NCBI GenBank assembly: GCA_003978135.1
Contig: QOAL01000041.1
Span: 1-8,636 of the forward strand
DNA from: Thermodesulfatator sp.
Lineage (GTDB): Bacteria; Desulfobacterota; Dissulfuribacteria; Dissulfuribacterales; QOAL01
Length of the DNA stretch: 8,636 nt
Reading direction: 5' to 3'
Position numbers and translations under genes: made by a program. The notes under the pieces were generated by a model, which had not been told where the DNA came from, made no database searches, and saw only the letters and a program-made list of their open reading frames with translations. Positions 1-5,845 of the stretch are shown one piece after another. Position 1 is the first letter of the stretch, and each line of letters starts with the position of its first letter.

Positions 1-18
1 AAAAACAGGGAATGTCCC
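1..18. repeat. Probable terminal inverted repeat of an off-window relative of the 277-bp element
   Basis: On the minus strand from position 18 leftwards the sequence is GGGACATTCCCTGTTTTT. It aligns with the tips of the element at 7266-7542 (GGGAGCATTCCC, C or G, GTTT, A or G, TCC) with one gap and two mismatches over 18 bases. In this orientation the body of the element would lie to the left, outside the window. The adjoining bases 19-24 are TATGGC, which also occurs inside the 8-bp target duplication of the 277-bp element. Only one end is visible, so the identity of the element cannot be confirmed here. Confidence 0.45.
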
Positions 19-20
19 TA
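1..20 (-). terminator. Possible intrinsic terminator of the queH-DUF456 operon
   Basis: Read on the minus strand, this stretch is a 5-bp stem AGGGA/TCCCT with loop CAT, followed by G and at least five T residues that run off the window edge. That matches a short intrinsic terminator about 190 bp after the DUF456 stop codon. The stem is short and the T-tract is cut by the window, so the call is tentative. The same bases also look like the end of a mobile element (see the repeat at 1-18), and the two readings are compatible. Confidence 0.4.
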
Positions 21-57
21 TGGCAGAACAAACATATCATGTTCGGCCCGGATAACT

Positions 58-200
58 AGTGTCCGTCCATAAATGGCCCTTTTGCCCGATGACTGTGTTG
101 CTCGTCGGCGAAAAATGCTCATGTACTCCCAGTACACTGCGCTTTTTCGCCTCCTTGCGCCTTGCCCTCGAACAAAATTGCCTATTTCTGGATGGACACT
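58..200. mobile_element. 143-bp MITE-like near-palindrome
   Basis: Two 70-nt arms (58-127 and 131-200) surround a 3-nt centre (CCC, 128-130). The tips begin AGTGTCC and end GGACACT and match at 16 of the outer 20 positions. The innermost 20 positions match at 14, including GTACT/AGTAC at the apex and GGCGAAAAA at 107-115 paired with 143-151. The middle of the arms is poorly paired without gaps. AACT lies on both sides (54-57 and 201-204), consistent with a 4-bp target duplication. No transposase is encoded, so this would be a non-autonomous element. It lies 5 bp beyond the DUF456 stop codon. Open frames crossing it are best treated as spurious. Confidence 0.65.
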
Positions 201-205
201 AACTA

Positions 206-718
206 TTAAAACGGCAGGGGCTGGTTTGGTATTGAAGCAATTACCTTTGCCACAAACCAGCTTATCATTATTCCGCATATGAGAAGACGCACAAACGTGG
301 CTATCAAAAACCCCACAAAGGTGCCGAATCCGGAGGTCAGTGCCTGCCGCATCTCTCCACCGGCAATGAGTTCGCCTGTTACAGCCCCCAGGAAAGGACC
401 AATTATCAAACCAGGCGGCCCTATTATAAACACGAAAAACATACCCAGCACCGCACCAATGGCCCCGGCCTTAGTGCCCTTGAATTTTGCCACTCCCCAG
501 ATGGTAGCCAGATAATCCACCACGTAGGTCAGAAGGGCCAGCATGCCTTCCATAAGAAAAAAGGTGATGGACCAGTGCACATGGGGATTGAGAAAACCAT
601 AGGCCACAATACCGAGCCAGACGAGAACAGCACCGGGAAGGCCAGGCAATATCATGCCTGCTATGCCAGTAATAAGCAGTATGAAGGAAACCAGTGTGGC
701 AAGAGCTGCAGAATCCAT
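206..718 (-). CDS. DUF456 family integral membrane protein
   Basis: This 170-residue, very hydrophobic protein has the DUF456 pattern. Near the N-terminus is a Pro-Gly-Leu-Pro-Gly turn (about residues 25-29) between membrane segments. A central D-Y-L-A-T-I-W-G stretch follows, then a Gly/Ala-rich run with GPPGLIIGPFLGA and GEL. Several transmembrane helices are expected, and the length is normal for the family. No biochemical role is established. The ATG follows the cytochrome b stop codon with one base between them, and AAGGA lies 9 nt upstream inside the cytochrome b coding region, so translation is probably coupled. It is the last gene of the five-gene operon. A role in the Rieske/cytochrome b module is only suggested by position. 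The TAA stop sits 5 bp from the inserted element at 58-200. Confidence 0.85.
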   Translation of the reverse strand: MDSAALATLVSFILLITGIAGMILPGLPGAVLVWLGIVAYGFLNPHVHWSITFFLMEGMLALLTYVVDYLATIWGVAKFKGTKAGAIGAVLGMFFVFIIGPPGLIIGPFLGAVTGELIAGGEMRQALTSGFGTFVGFLIATFVRLLICGIMISWFVAKVIASIPNQPLPF

Positions 719-719
719 G

Positions 720-1553
720 TCAATTCGTCCTTAAAATACCCACAAGACTAATGCCTGCATATGCAAAAGTCCACAGCAGGAGCATGAGATAAGCACCATC
801 CTTGTGCTTGAGCCAAGGAAGGATTGCTACAAGCACGAGTGGTATTGCAGGAAATATGATTCCTGCTGACAAGGGATCAAAATGCCTCAGGAGTTCCTGA
901 ATACCCAGAAAAAACCACGGCCCCTGGATGAGATGCAGATGTCCCTGGGGTGTATCTATGGGTGCCCTGATAAAAAGGCAGAATACAATAAAAAAGGCAA
1001 GTGAAAGGCTGAAGGCGGGAAATCCTATCCGTACGCTCCTGGTATGATACCAGGTGCCTAAAAGCCAGCACGCACATCCAGCCAGTATGTGCACTATATA
1101 GAGCCTGTTTAGCCCCTCGGCTCCCACGGCCATGAACAACCGATTCAGGCTGTTTCCAGCCAGCGGCACACTCATTAGCAGATGTTCTGCTATTGCACCG
1201 GCAGCCTGACCCGTTCCATCAAAACGCAGCACGTATCCGGAAAAAAGGGCGAGTACGGCCAGGGGAATGGCCATGGAAATTATGGACCAATGGATTTTTA
1301 TGCTTCTGGGTTTACCTGGAACATTTACCTTTTTCCAGGTGTCAAACCCGTGCAGGCAGAGCATTAATACAAAACCCTGGCTGCTCCAGAAGTGAAAAGC
1401 TCTCCAGAACCAACCAAAGGGCAGAACTGCTTCTATGGCAGTGGTGGAAACAAAGGGAGCAGCAACCTCGTACTGGTAGCCAACCACGAAGCCCGTCAAC
1501 AGGGACAGCAGCAGGCATGCTGCCGAAATCTGGCCGTAGCTGAGCCCTTTCAT
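720..1553 (-). CDS. Cytochrome b/b6-type subunit of a Rieske/cytochrome b quinol-oxidising complex
   Basis: A 277-residue membrane protein with about seven predicted helices. His54 and His68 (HX13H, helix B) and His155 and His170 (HX14H, helix D) are the expected bis-His ligands of two b haems. The extra residue in the second pair is the b6 pattern rather than mitochondrial b. After helix D, a region like b6f subunit IV carries G-P-W-F (211-214) where the quinol-site PEWY motif is expected, then two more helices. The ATG overlaps the Rieske stop codon as ATGA. The frame is open up to 1736, but those extra residues lie inside the Rieske gene and show no cytochrome features. No Shine-Dalgarno site is visible, so translation probably relies on coupling. 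The protein starts almost directly at helix A, without the N-terminal amphipathic part of b6. No cytochrome c partner gene is in the window. Confidence 0.88.
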   Translation of the reverse strand: MKGLSYGQISAACLLLSLLTGFVVGYQYEVAAPFVSTTAIEAVLPFGWFWRAFHFWSSQGFVLMLCLHGFDTWKKVNVPGKPRSIKIHWSIISMAIPLAVLALFSGYVLRFDGTGQAAGAIAEHLLMSVPLAGNSLNRLFMAVGAEGLNRLYIVHILAGCACWLLGTWYHTRSVRIGFPAFSLSLAFFIVFCLFIRAPIDTPQGHLHLIQGPWFFLGIQELLRHFDPLSAGIIFPAIPLVLVAILPWLKHKDGAYLMLLLWTFAYAGISLVGILRTN

Positions 1554-1945
1554 GCAGGCAGAAAGACTGTAAAGCCCTGACCATCTTCCATTGGGACCAC
1601 CTTGAAGGTGCCAAGGTTTTTTCTTGCCGGTCCGGAGATGTATTTTCCTTGCATGGAAAACCTGCTCTGGTGGCAGGGGCAGAGAAATATCTTCTCTTCT
1701 GGAAGATAGTTTATGCGGCAGCCAAGATGGGTACATGTACGGGAGATGGCTGTCGGACCATTTTCATTCTGAAAAAGTACAAATTCGGGCTCTACAATAA
1801 ATTCCCCTGCCACTATTTTCCTGGATATCCTTACCTCTCTGGGCGGCCTGTAACGTTTTGTTATTATGAAATCCAGCAGGGGCCAGGACAGCAGGACACC
1901 TGTGAACCAGAAAAAGGTCTTTTTCAACAGATTTCGTCGCTTCAT
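1550..1945 (-). CDS. Rieske [2Fe-2S] iron-sulfur protein
   Basis: A 131-residue Rieske protein. Box I is CTHLGC (71-76) and box II is CPCHQSRF (89-96). Ligands are Cys71/Cys89 on one iron and His73/His92 on the other, with Cys76 and Cys91 placed for the usual disulfide. The N-terminus MKRRNLLKK followed by a hydrophobic stretch (about 11-28) resembles an uncleaved twin-arginine signal anchor, as expected for a Rieske subunit facing the periplasm. Two family positions differ: box II has Gln where CPCHG is usual, and the following GPA is not completed to the common GPAP proline loop. The start ATG overlaps the DUF2905 stop, and the stop overlaps the cytochrome b start. No clear ribosome site precedes it. 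It should accept electrons from quinol at the cytochrome b Qo site. Confidence 0.93.
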   Translation of the reverse strand: MKRRNLLKKTFFWFTGVLLSWPLLDFIITKRYRPPREVRISRKIVAGEFIVEPEFVLFQNENGPTAISRTCTHLGCRINYLPEEKIFLCPCHQSRFSMQGKYISGPARKNLGTFKVVPMEDGQGFTVFLPA

Positions 1946-2163
1946 CTGCGGAAGATGGAAAAGATAATAGTTAGAATTATGCTGAGTATAATGGATGTGG
2001 CAAGGGGAAAATAAAAAGTAAAATTTCCCTTCCTGATCACAATATCACCGGGCAGTTTTCCTACGAAAGGGATTTTAGGAAGAAACATCAACAAAAGGCC
2101 TGCAAGTACCATGAAAATCCCTAGAAACAGCAGAAGTTTGCCTATTTCGTTCAGGGGATTCAT
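1942..2163 (-). CDS. DUF2905 family small membrane protein
   Basis: A 73-residue protein with two hydrophobic helices (about residues 9-28 and 51-69). Between them is the diagnostic G-K-L-P-G-D-I stretch followed by a basic segment and an F-T-F-Y-F-P motif. Length and layout fit DUF2905, whose function is unknown. GGAGG lies 6 nt before the ATG, inside the end of queH, making this the best ribosome binding site in the operon. Its ATG overlaps the queH TGA and its TGA overlaps the Rieske ATG. Small two-helix proteins inside respiratory operons can be assembly or stabilising factors, but nothing in the sequence shows this. Confidence 0.88.
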   Translation of the reverse strand: MNPLNEIGKLLLFLGIFMVLAGLLLMFLPKIPFVGKLPGDIVIRKGNFTFYFPLATSIILSIILTIIFSIFRR

Positions 2164-2777
2164 TTCATGCCTCCACTATTTTCAGCCCTATCTGAAATAT
2201 TTGAATTGATGGCCTCAAGCCTGGAAAAGAGCCTGTCCATCCGTTTGGAATAGCGCTCTGCCTCGCTGAACACACAGCCGCAGTACGGCTGCCTGTAAAT
2301 CCTAAGTTCAATGCTGGCATCTATTCCCTGCTGCCAGCCCTTTCTGAAATCCTCGTAATAAAAATCCAGGCCGTATCTCCTGGCTGCCTCCCTGCCCGTT
2401 TTCACTATTGCTTCGTGCCTTTGATACCTGCTGTAAAGGAGCGTGGTAGATATGGTACGAATATTCATCTGCCGTGCTACCCTTGCAGTTTCCTCAAGCC
2501 TTATCCTGTAACAGACAGGACAGCGTTCCTCAAAGCCGAACCTGCCTTCCAGGGCATGGAGCCAGCCTTTTAGACCGTAGCCGCTGCTGTCCCATACAAC
2601 CGGAAAGTCAAGGGCATCTGAAACCTGCTCCAAGGCCGTAATCCTTCTTTCCAGCTCTCTGAACGGATGTATATTGGGATTGAAAAAAAATCCCATGGGC
2701 TCCATGCCTTTTGCCTTGAGCACACTCACCGGGTAAACAGAACAGGGCCCACAGCACACGTGCAATAATATCTCCAT
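2160..2777 (-). CDS. queH: Epoxyqueuosine reductase QueH
   Basis: A 205-residue protein of the QueH (former DUF208) family, which reduces epoxyqueuosine to queuosine in the tRNA anticodon loop and replaces the cobalamin-dependent QueG in many bacteria. Family marks are the N-terminal HVCCGPC (Cys8, Cys9, Cys12), CPVC (Cys86, Cys89) and YRQPYCGC (Cys166, Cys168), the cysteines associated with the iron-sulfur/iron centre. The T-L-L-Y-S-R-Y-Q-R-H-E segment (112-122) is also typical. The start is well fixed: CCGPC begins at residue 8, and the next Met (25) would remove it. No Shine-Dalgarno is present, and a strong promoter ends 6 bp upstream, so a leaderless mRNA is likely. It leads the operon. 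The link between tRNA modification and a Rieske/cytochrome b pair may be no more than shared promoter use. The tail after about residue 192 looks unconserved. Confidence 0.93.
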   Translation of the reverse strand: MEILLHVCCGPCSVYPVSVLKAKGMEPMGFFFNPNIHPFRELERRITALEQVSDALDFPVVWDSSGYGLKGWLHALEGRFGFEERCPVCYRIRLEETARVARQMNIRTISTTLLYSRYQRHEAIVKTGREAARRYGLDFYYEDFRKGWQQGIDASIELRIYRQPYCGCVFSEAERYSKRMDRLFSRLEAINSNISDRAENSGGMK

Positions 2778-2783
2778 GCCTGA

Positions 2784-2812
2784 ATATTAAGTTGCACTTG
2801 TAAATAGGTCAA
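2784..2812 (-). promoter_or_regulatory. Sigma70-type promoter for the queH operon
   Basis: On the minus strand, TTGACC (2812-2807), a 17-bp spacer and TAATAT (2789-2784) make a near-consensus promoter. Only 6 bp separate the -10 box from the queH ATG, which puts the expected transcription start on the A of the start codon (2777). This fits the lack of a ribosome binding site there. Confidence 0.7.
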
Positions 2813-2813
2813 T

Positions 2814-2830
2814 ATCAGTCACATCAGTCA
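2814..2830 (-). promoter_or_regulatory. Tandem 8-bp repeat just upstream of the queH -35 box
   Basis: On the minus strand, TGACTGAT occurs twice (2830-2823 and 2821-2814) at 9-bp spacing, ending one base before the -35 hexamer. Tandem sites here are a common position for an activator, but the spacing is under one helical turn and no known regulator is recognised. Confidence 0.35.
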
Positions 2831-2914
2831 TAGACCTGCCTGGTGCGGAGACAACTGGTGATGGCCGTAATCAGACTTTTTCAGAAACAATAAGCCGGCC
2901 AGATGACCGAAGCG

Positions 2915-5845
2915 TCAATGAACAGGTCCCTTTTCTGATTTTGCTGAGAGTAATTGTGCTATGATGCTTACCAGATCGTTCAGTTTGTATGGTTTCACAA
3001 GGGCCGCCTTGAATCCGTATTCCTTATAATTTGCCATTACGGGATCACTTGAGTAGCCACTTGCCACTACAAGAGTGGCAGATGGATCCATTTCAAGCAG
3101 TTTGACTGCGGCCTCCCTCCCTCCCATTCCTCCAGGGATGGTCAGGTCCATTATGACAACATCCACAGGCCTGCCCGAGTCCATATGCTGCTGATAAATT
3201 TCAATGGCCTGTTTGCCATGAGATGCTTCAAGGACTTCGTGACCATGTATGTTAAGTACATCTCTTGCCATGGCACGGATCATGGAATCATCATCCATTA
3301 CAAGAATGAGTGCTTCCTGGATAGTATTTTGACTTCCGGGTTTCTGGAAGGGTTTCTCTTCGGCCTGGGTAGATGCAGGGAGCAGGATGGAAAAAGTGGC
3401 TCCTCTTCCCTCTTCAGATTCTACCGTTATCGCTCCACCGTGCTTTGATATTATGGAGTGCACAATAGTAAGCCCCAAGCCGCTTCCTGAAGAATTGGCA
3501 GAGAAATATGGCTCAAATATTTTATCGATTATTTCTGCCGGGATACCTCTGCCTGAATCACTAACTGTGATTTTGATATAATGTCCCGGGGGTATATCCA
3601 GTCCTTTGATAAGTTGGGTATCAGAACAGTTTGAACATGAAATCCTGATTTCTCCTCCATCAGGCATTGCGTTGATGCTGTTCAGTACCAGATTCTGGAT
3701 GACCTGGCTTATCTGTCCCCTGTCTATATCCGCCATCCATAGATCATCGGGGAAATCGTATCTGCATACTGATTTATTGCCATGGAGAATAAATTCGGCA
3801 GATTCTCTTATGAGCTCGGGCAGGGCTGTCCGCTTTCTAACAGGGCTTCCACCCTTTGAAAAGGTCAGCAGTTGCTGGGCAAGTTTCTGTGCCCTTAAAC
3901 AGGCCTTCACCGCATTTTCAAGCTGTTGATGGGTCTTATCCTCAAGGGGTATCTTTAGTTGAACAAGCTCTAAATTTCCTAATATTGCAGTTATGATGTT
4001 GTTAAAATCATGTGCAATTCCTCCGGCAAGAACGCCAACTGTCTCCAGTTTTTTGATCTTCATGAGCTCCTTCTGCGTACGAAGCTCTTGGGTAACGTCC
4101 CTGAGAACTACCACAGCGCCGGTTATCTTGTTTTCACTGTCAAAGATAGGGGCTGCACTGTCCGAAACAATGCAAAACGAACCGTCTTTTCGTTCAAGCT
4201 GGCAACTTCTTTCCAGGGAAACAATGGTTCCGCGATCCATGGACAGCCTGGCCGGTGATTCCAGCTTCTGGCCTGTGTCTTGCTTCGTCAGGGGCACGAC
4301 TTCATTGAAATATCGACCTTTTGCCTCCTTGGAGCTCCAGCCGGTGAGCTTTTCTGCCGCAGGGTTCATGAGTGTGATTCGGTCACGGGTATCGGTGCTA
4401 ATGACTGCATCCCCTATGGATTTGAGTGTGACGGACAGCCTTTCTTTTTCATTGTAAAGCTCTCTTTCCGCAGTCTTTCTCCAGCTGATATCAGTAGATA
4501 TTTCTATGCGAACCAGCCTACCATCTGTCCAGGGAATGGCCTTGTCGCGACATTCATACCATTTGCCCGTCAAGGTGTCCTGGTACTCCCGGATACGCAC
4601 AGGCATCGGTTGTCCTCTTTTATCCAATAACTCGCTGTTGGAACAGAAAGAACAGGGAGTTGTCCGGCCGGGATGAAGCGCTCGGAAACATTTCTGACCA
4701 ACGACATCTCCAGCCCATTGCTTTATGGTGTCATTGACAAAAAGCAGTTCATGCGAATTCATGTCTGCCACGTATACAGAGGCATCCATACTGTCAAGGA
4801 TTGCCCTGAGCTGTTCAGCCGCACGGCTTACCGCAATATCTCTGTGCTTTATAGCCTGGAATATTTGTTCGAGCTCTCTTACTCCTCCTGTTATCTCTCT
4901 TGTGGATTTGCGTTCATCAATTCTGTCATTTTCTACCGCCTCCACCATCTTGCTTACAGGCCTTGAGAAAAACCTGTGAAGGAAAAACCACAATAGGGCA
5001 AACATCAGGCCTGACATAACCACTATCATTGAAAGGTGCAAAGACAAAGGACCTTTCATGTAGCTTCTCGCTATGTTCAGGGGAAGAGTGTAAAAGATTT
5101 GCCAGTCAGGAGGACTCTGTAGTGCCATTGACATGGCTAAATAGTCCTTATTCATATAACGGTAAGAGAACAGGCCATATTTGTCAGGCAGGTCCCTGTC
5201 TTGCATTTCAAAGGCCAGATTCTCCCTGGTGGTTATTTTGTTTTTATCCGGATGATATATTACTCGTCCAGTTGGAGAGAGGACGAAGATAGTTTCTTTT
5301 GAAAATATGGGATGCCTGGTGAAATATTTTATGGTGGGCATGATGTCCAGAAGATCCCTCTCCACTATGAGTTTAAAATTATTACTCAGGGAATATGCTG
5401 ATCCAACCACAGACCTTCTGGTGAAGATCGAGAGGTAATGATGAGGTCTTTTTTCATTAAGATCTCCAAAGATTGCCCCGAAGTTCATTCCAAGACAGGA
5501 TCGATATTTTTTCGGAAGAATCACTGCCCTGCCGGACTTGTCGAGGACATACCAAAGTACAGAAGAAGGGTAAGGCTGAACCTGTTTGGGAGAAAAATAA
5601 ACCTTTCCCTGCCTGAGAAGATTCTCTGCATCCCTTTTTATTTCAGTGATGACATCTCCACAGAGTATACGCTCCTGCACCAGATCCCCAACGACAGCCA
5701 TTCTCGCCCTTGCTATCCTGGCAATGGATTTCATCTGTGAATCATATTCAATTATTCCGGCGAATATTAAAATTGCCGTTCCTGCAGGAACAGAGAAGAC
5801 AAGAAGAATGGTTGTGAGTCTTCGGTTCAGGGAATGAAGCTTCAA
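2915..5845 (-). CDS. Membrane hybrid histidine kinase: Cache-like sensor, two PAS, HisKA-HATPase, receiver
   Basis: A 976-residue inner-membrane sensor kinase. Transmembrane helices lie near 10-32 and 270-290 and enclose about 235 periplasmic residues with two PAS-like halves (L-W-Y-V-L-D-K-S-G near 97 and I-F-V-L-S-P-T-G near 186), as in double Cache domains. A HAMP-like linker and coiled coil (about 291-345) lead to PAS1 (about 346-455, with Cys386, Cys398, Cys401) and PAS2 (about 468-590). HisKA has His612 in AHDFNN. The ATPase has the N box near 716-727, DSGRGIP (763-769) and GSGLGLTI. The C-terminal receiver has D851/D852, phosphoacceptor D900, S929 and K951. No output or HPt domain follows, so the phosphate must pass to a partner elsewhere or the receiver tunes the kinase. 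The start is TTG, immediately after the lipoprotein TAA, with GGAG 6 nt upstream. The next Met (38) would delete the first membrane helix. Confidence 0.92.
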   Translation of the reverse strand: MKLHSLNRRLTTILLVFSVPAGTAILIFAGIIEYDSQMKSIARIARARMAVVGDLVQERILCGDVITEIKRDAENLLRQGKVYFSPKQVQPYPSSVLWYVLDKSGRAVILPKKYRSCLGMNFGAIFGDLNEKRPHHYLSIFTRRSVVGSAYSLSNNFKLIVERDLLDIMPTIKYFTRHPIFSKETIFVLSPTGRVIYHPDKNKITTRENLAFEMQDRDLPDKYGLFSYRYMNKDYLAMSMALQSPPDWQIFYTLPLNIARSYMKGPLSLHLSMIVVMSGLMFALLWFFLHRFFSRPVSKMVEAVENDRIDERKSTREITGGVRELEQIFQAIKHRDIAVSRAAEQLRAILDSMDASVYVADMNSHELLFVNDTIKQWAGDVVGQKCFRALHPGRTTPCSFCSNSELLDKRGQPMPVRIREYQDTLTGKWYECRDKAIPWTDGRLVRIEISTDISWRKTAERELYNEKERLSVTLKSIGDAVISTDTRDRITLMNPAAEKLTGWSSKEAKGRYFNEVVPLTKQDTGQKLESPARLSMDRGTIVSLERSCQLERKDGSFCIVSDSAAPIFDSENKITGAVVVLRDVTQELRTQKELMKIKKLETVGVLAGGIAHDFNNIITAILGNLELVQLKIPLEDKTHQQLENAVKACLRAQKLAQQLLTFSKGGSPVRKRTALPELIRESAEFILHGNKSVCRYDFPDDLWMADIDRGQISQVIQNLVLNSINAMPDGGEIRISCSNCSDTQLIKGLDIPPGHYIKITVSDSGRGIPAEIIDKIFEPYFSANSSGSGLGLTIVHSIISKHGGAITVESEEGRGATFSILLPASTQAEEKPFQKPGSQNTIQEALILVMDDDSMIRAMARDVLNIHGHEVLEASHGKQAIEIYQQHMDSGRPVDVVIMDLTIPGGMGGREAAVKLLEMDPSATLVVASGYSSDPVMANYKEYGFKAALVKPYKLNDLVSIIAQLLSAKSEKGPVH

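Noticed and set aside
18..278. 86-residue minus-strand open frame across the 143-bp element and the end of DUF456
   Set aside because: It overlaps the DUF456 3' end in another frame and runs through a palindromic repeat. It has no domain or ribosome site and is best explained as repeat-derived.
1515..1517. Cys13 of cytochrome b as a haem ci attachment site as in b6
   Set aside because: Aligning helix A shows Cys13 matches the second cysteine of b6 (position 43), not the haem-binding Cys35, whose position is Ser5 here.
1554..1736. Upstream extension of cytochrome b to an ATG at 1736
   Set aside because: The extra 61 residues lie wholly inside the Rieske gene and show no cytochrome b character. 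The ATGA overlap at 1553 is the natural start.
2831..2914. Intrinsic terminator after the hybrid kinase
   Set aside because: Short GC palindromes (around GGCCGGC) lack a following T-tract, so no terminator can be supported. Some readthrough into queH is possible.
3993..4457. Long plus-strand open frame opposite the hybrid kinase
   Set aside because: It is antisense to a well-supported gene with clear catalytic motifs, and its translation is low-complexity and unrecognisable.
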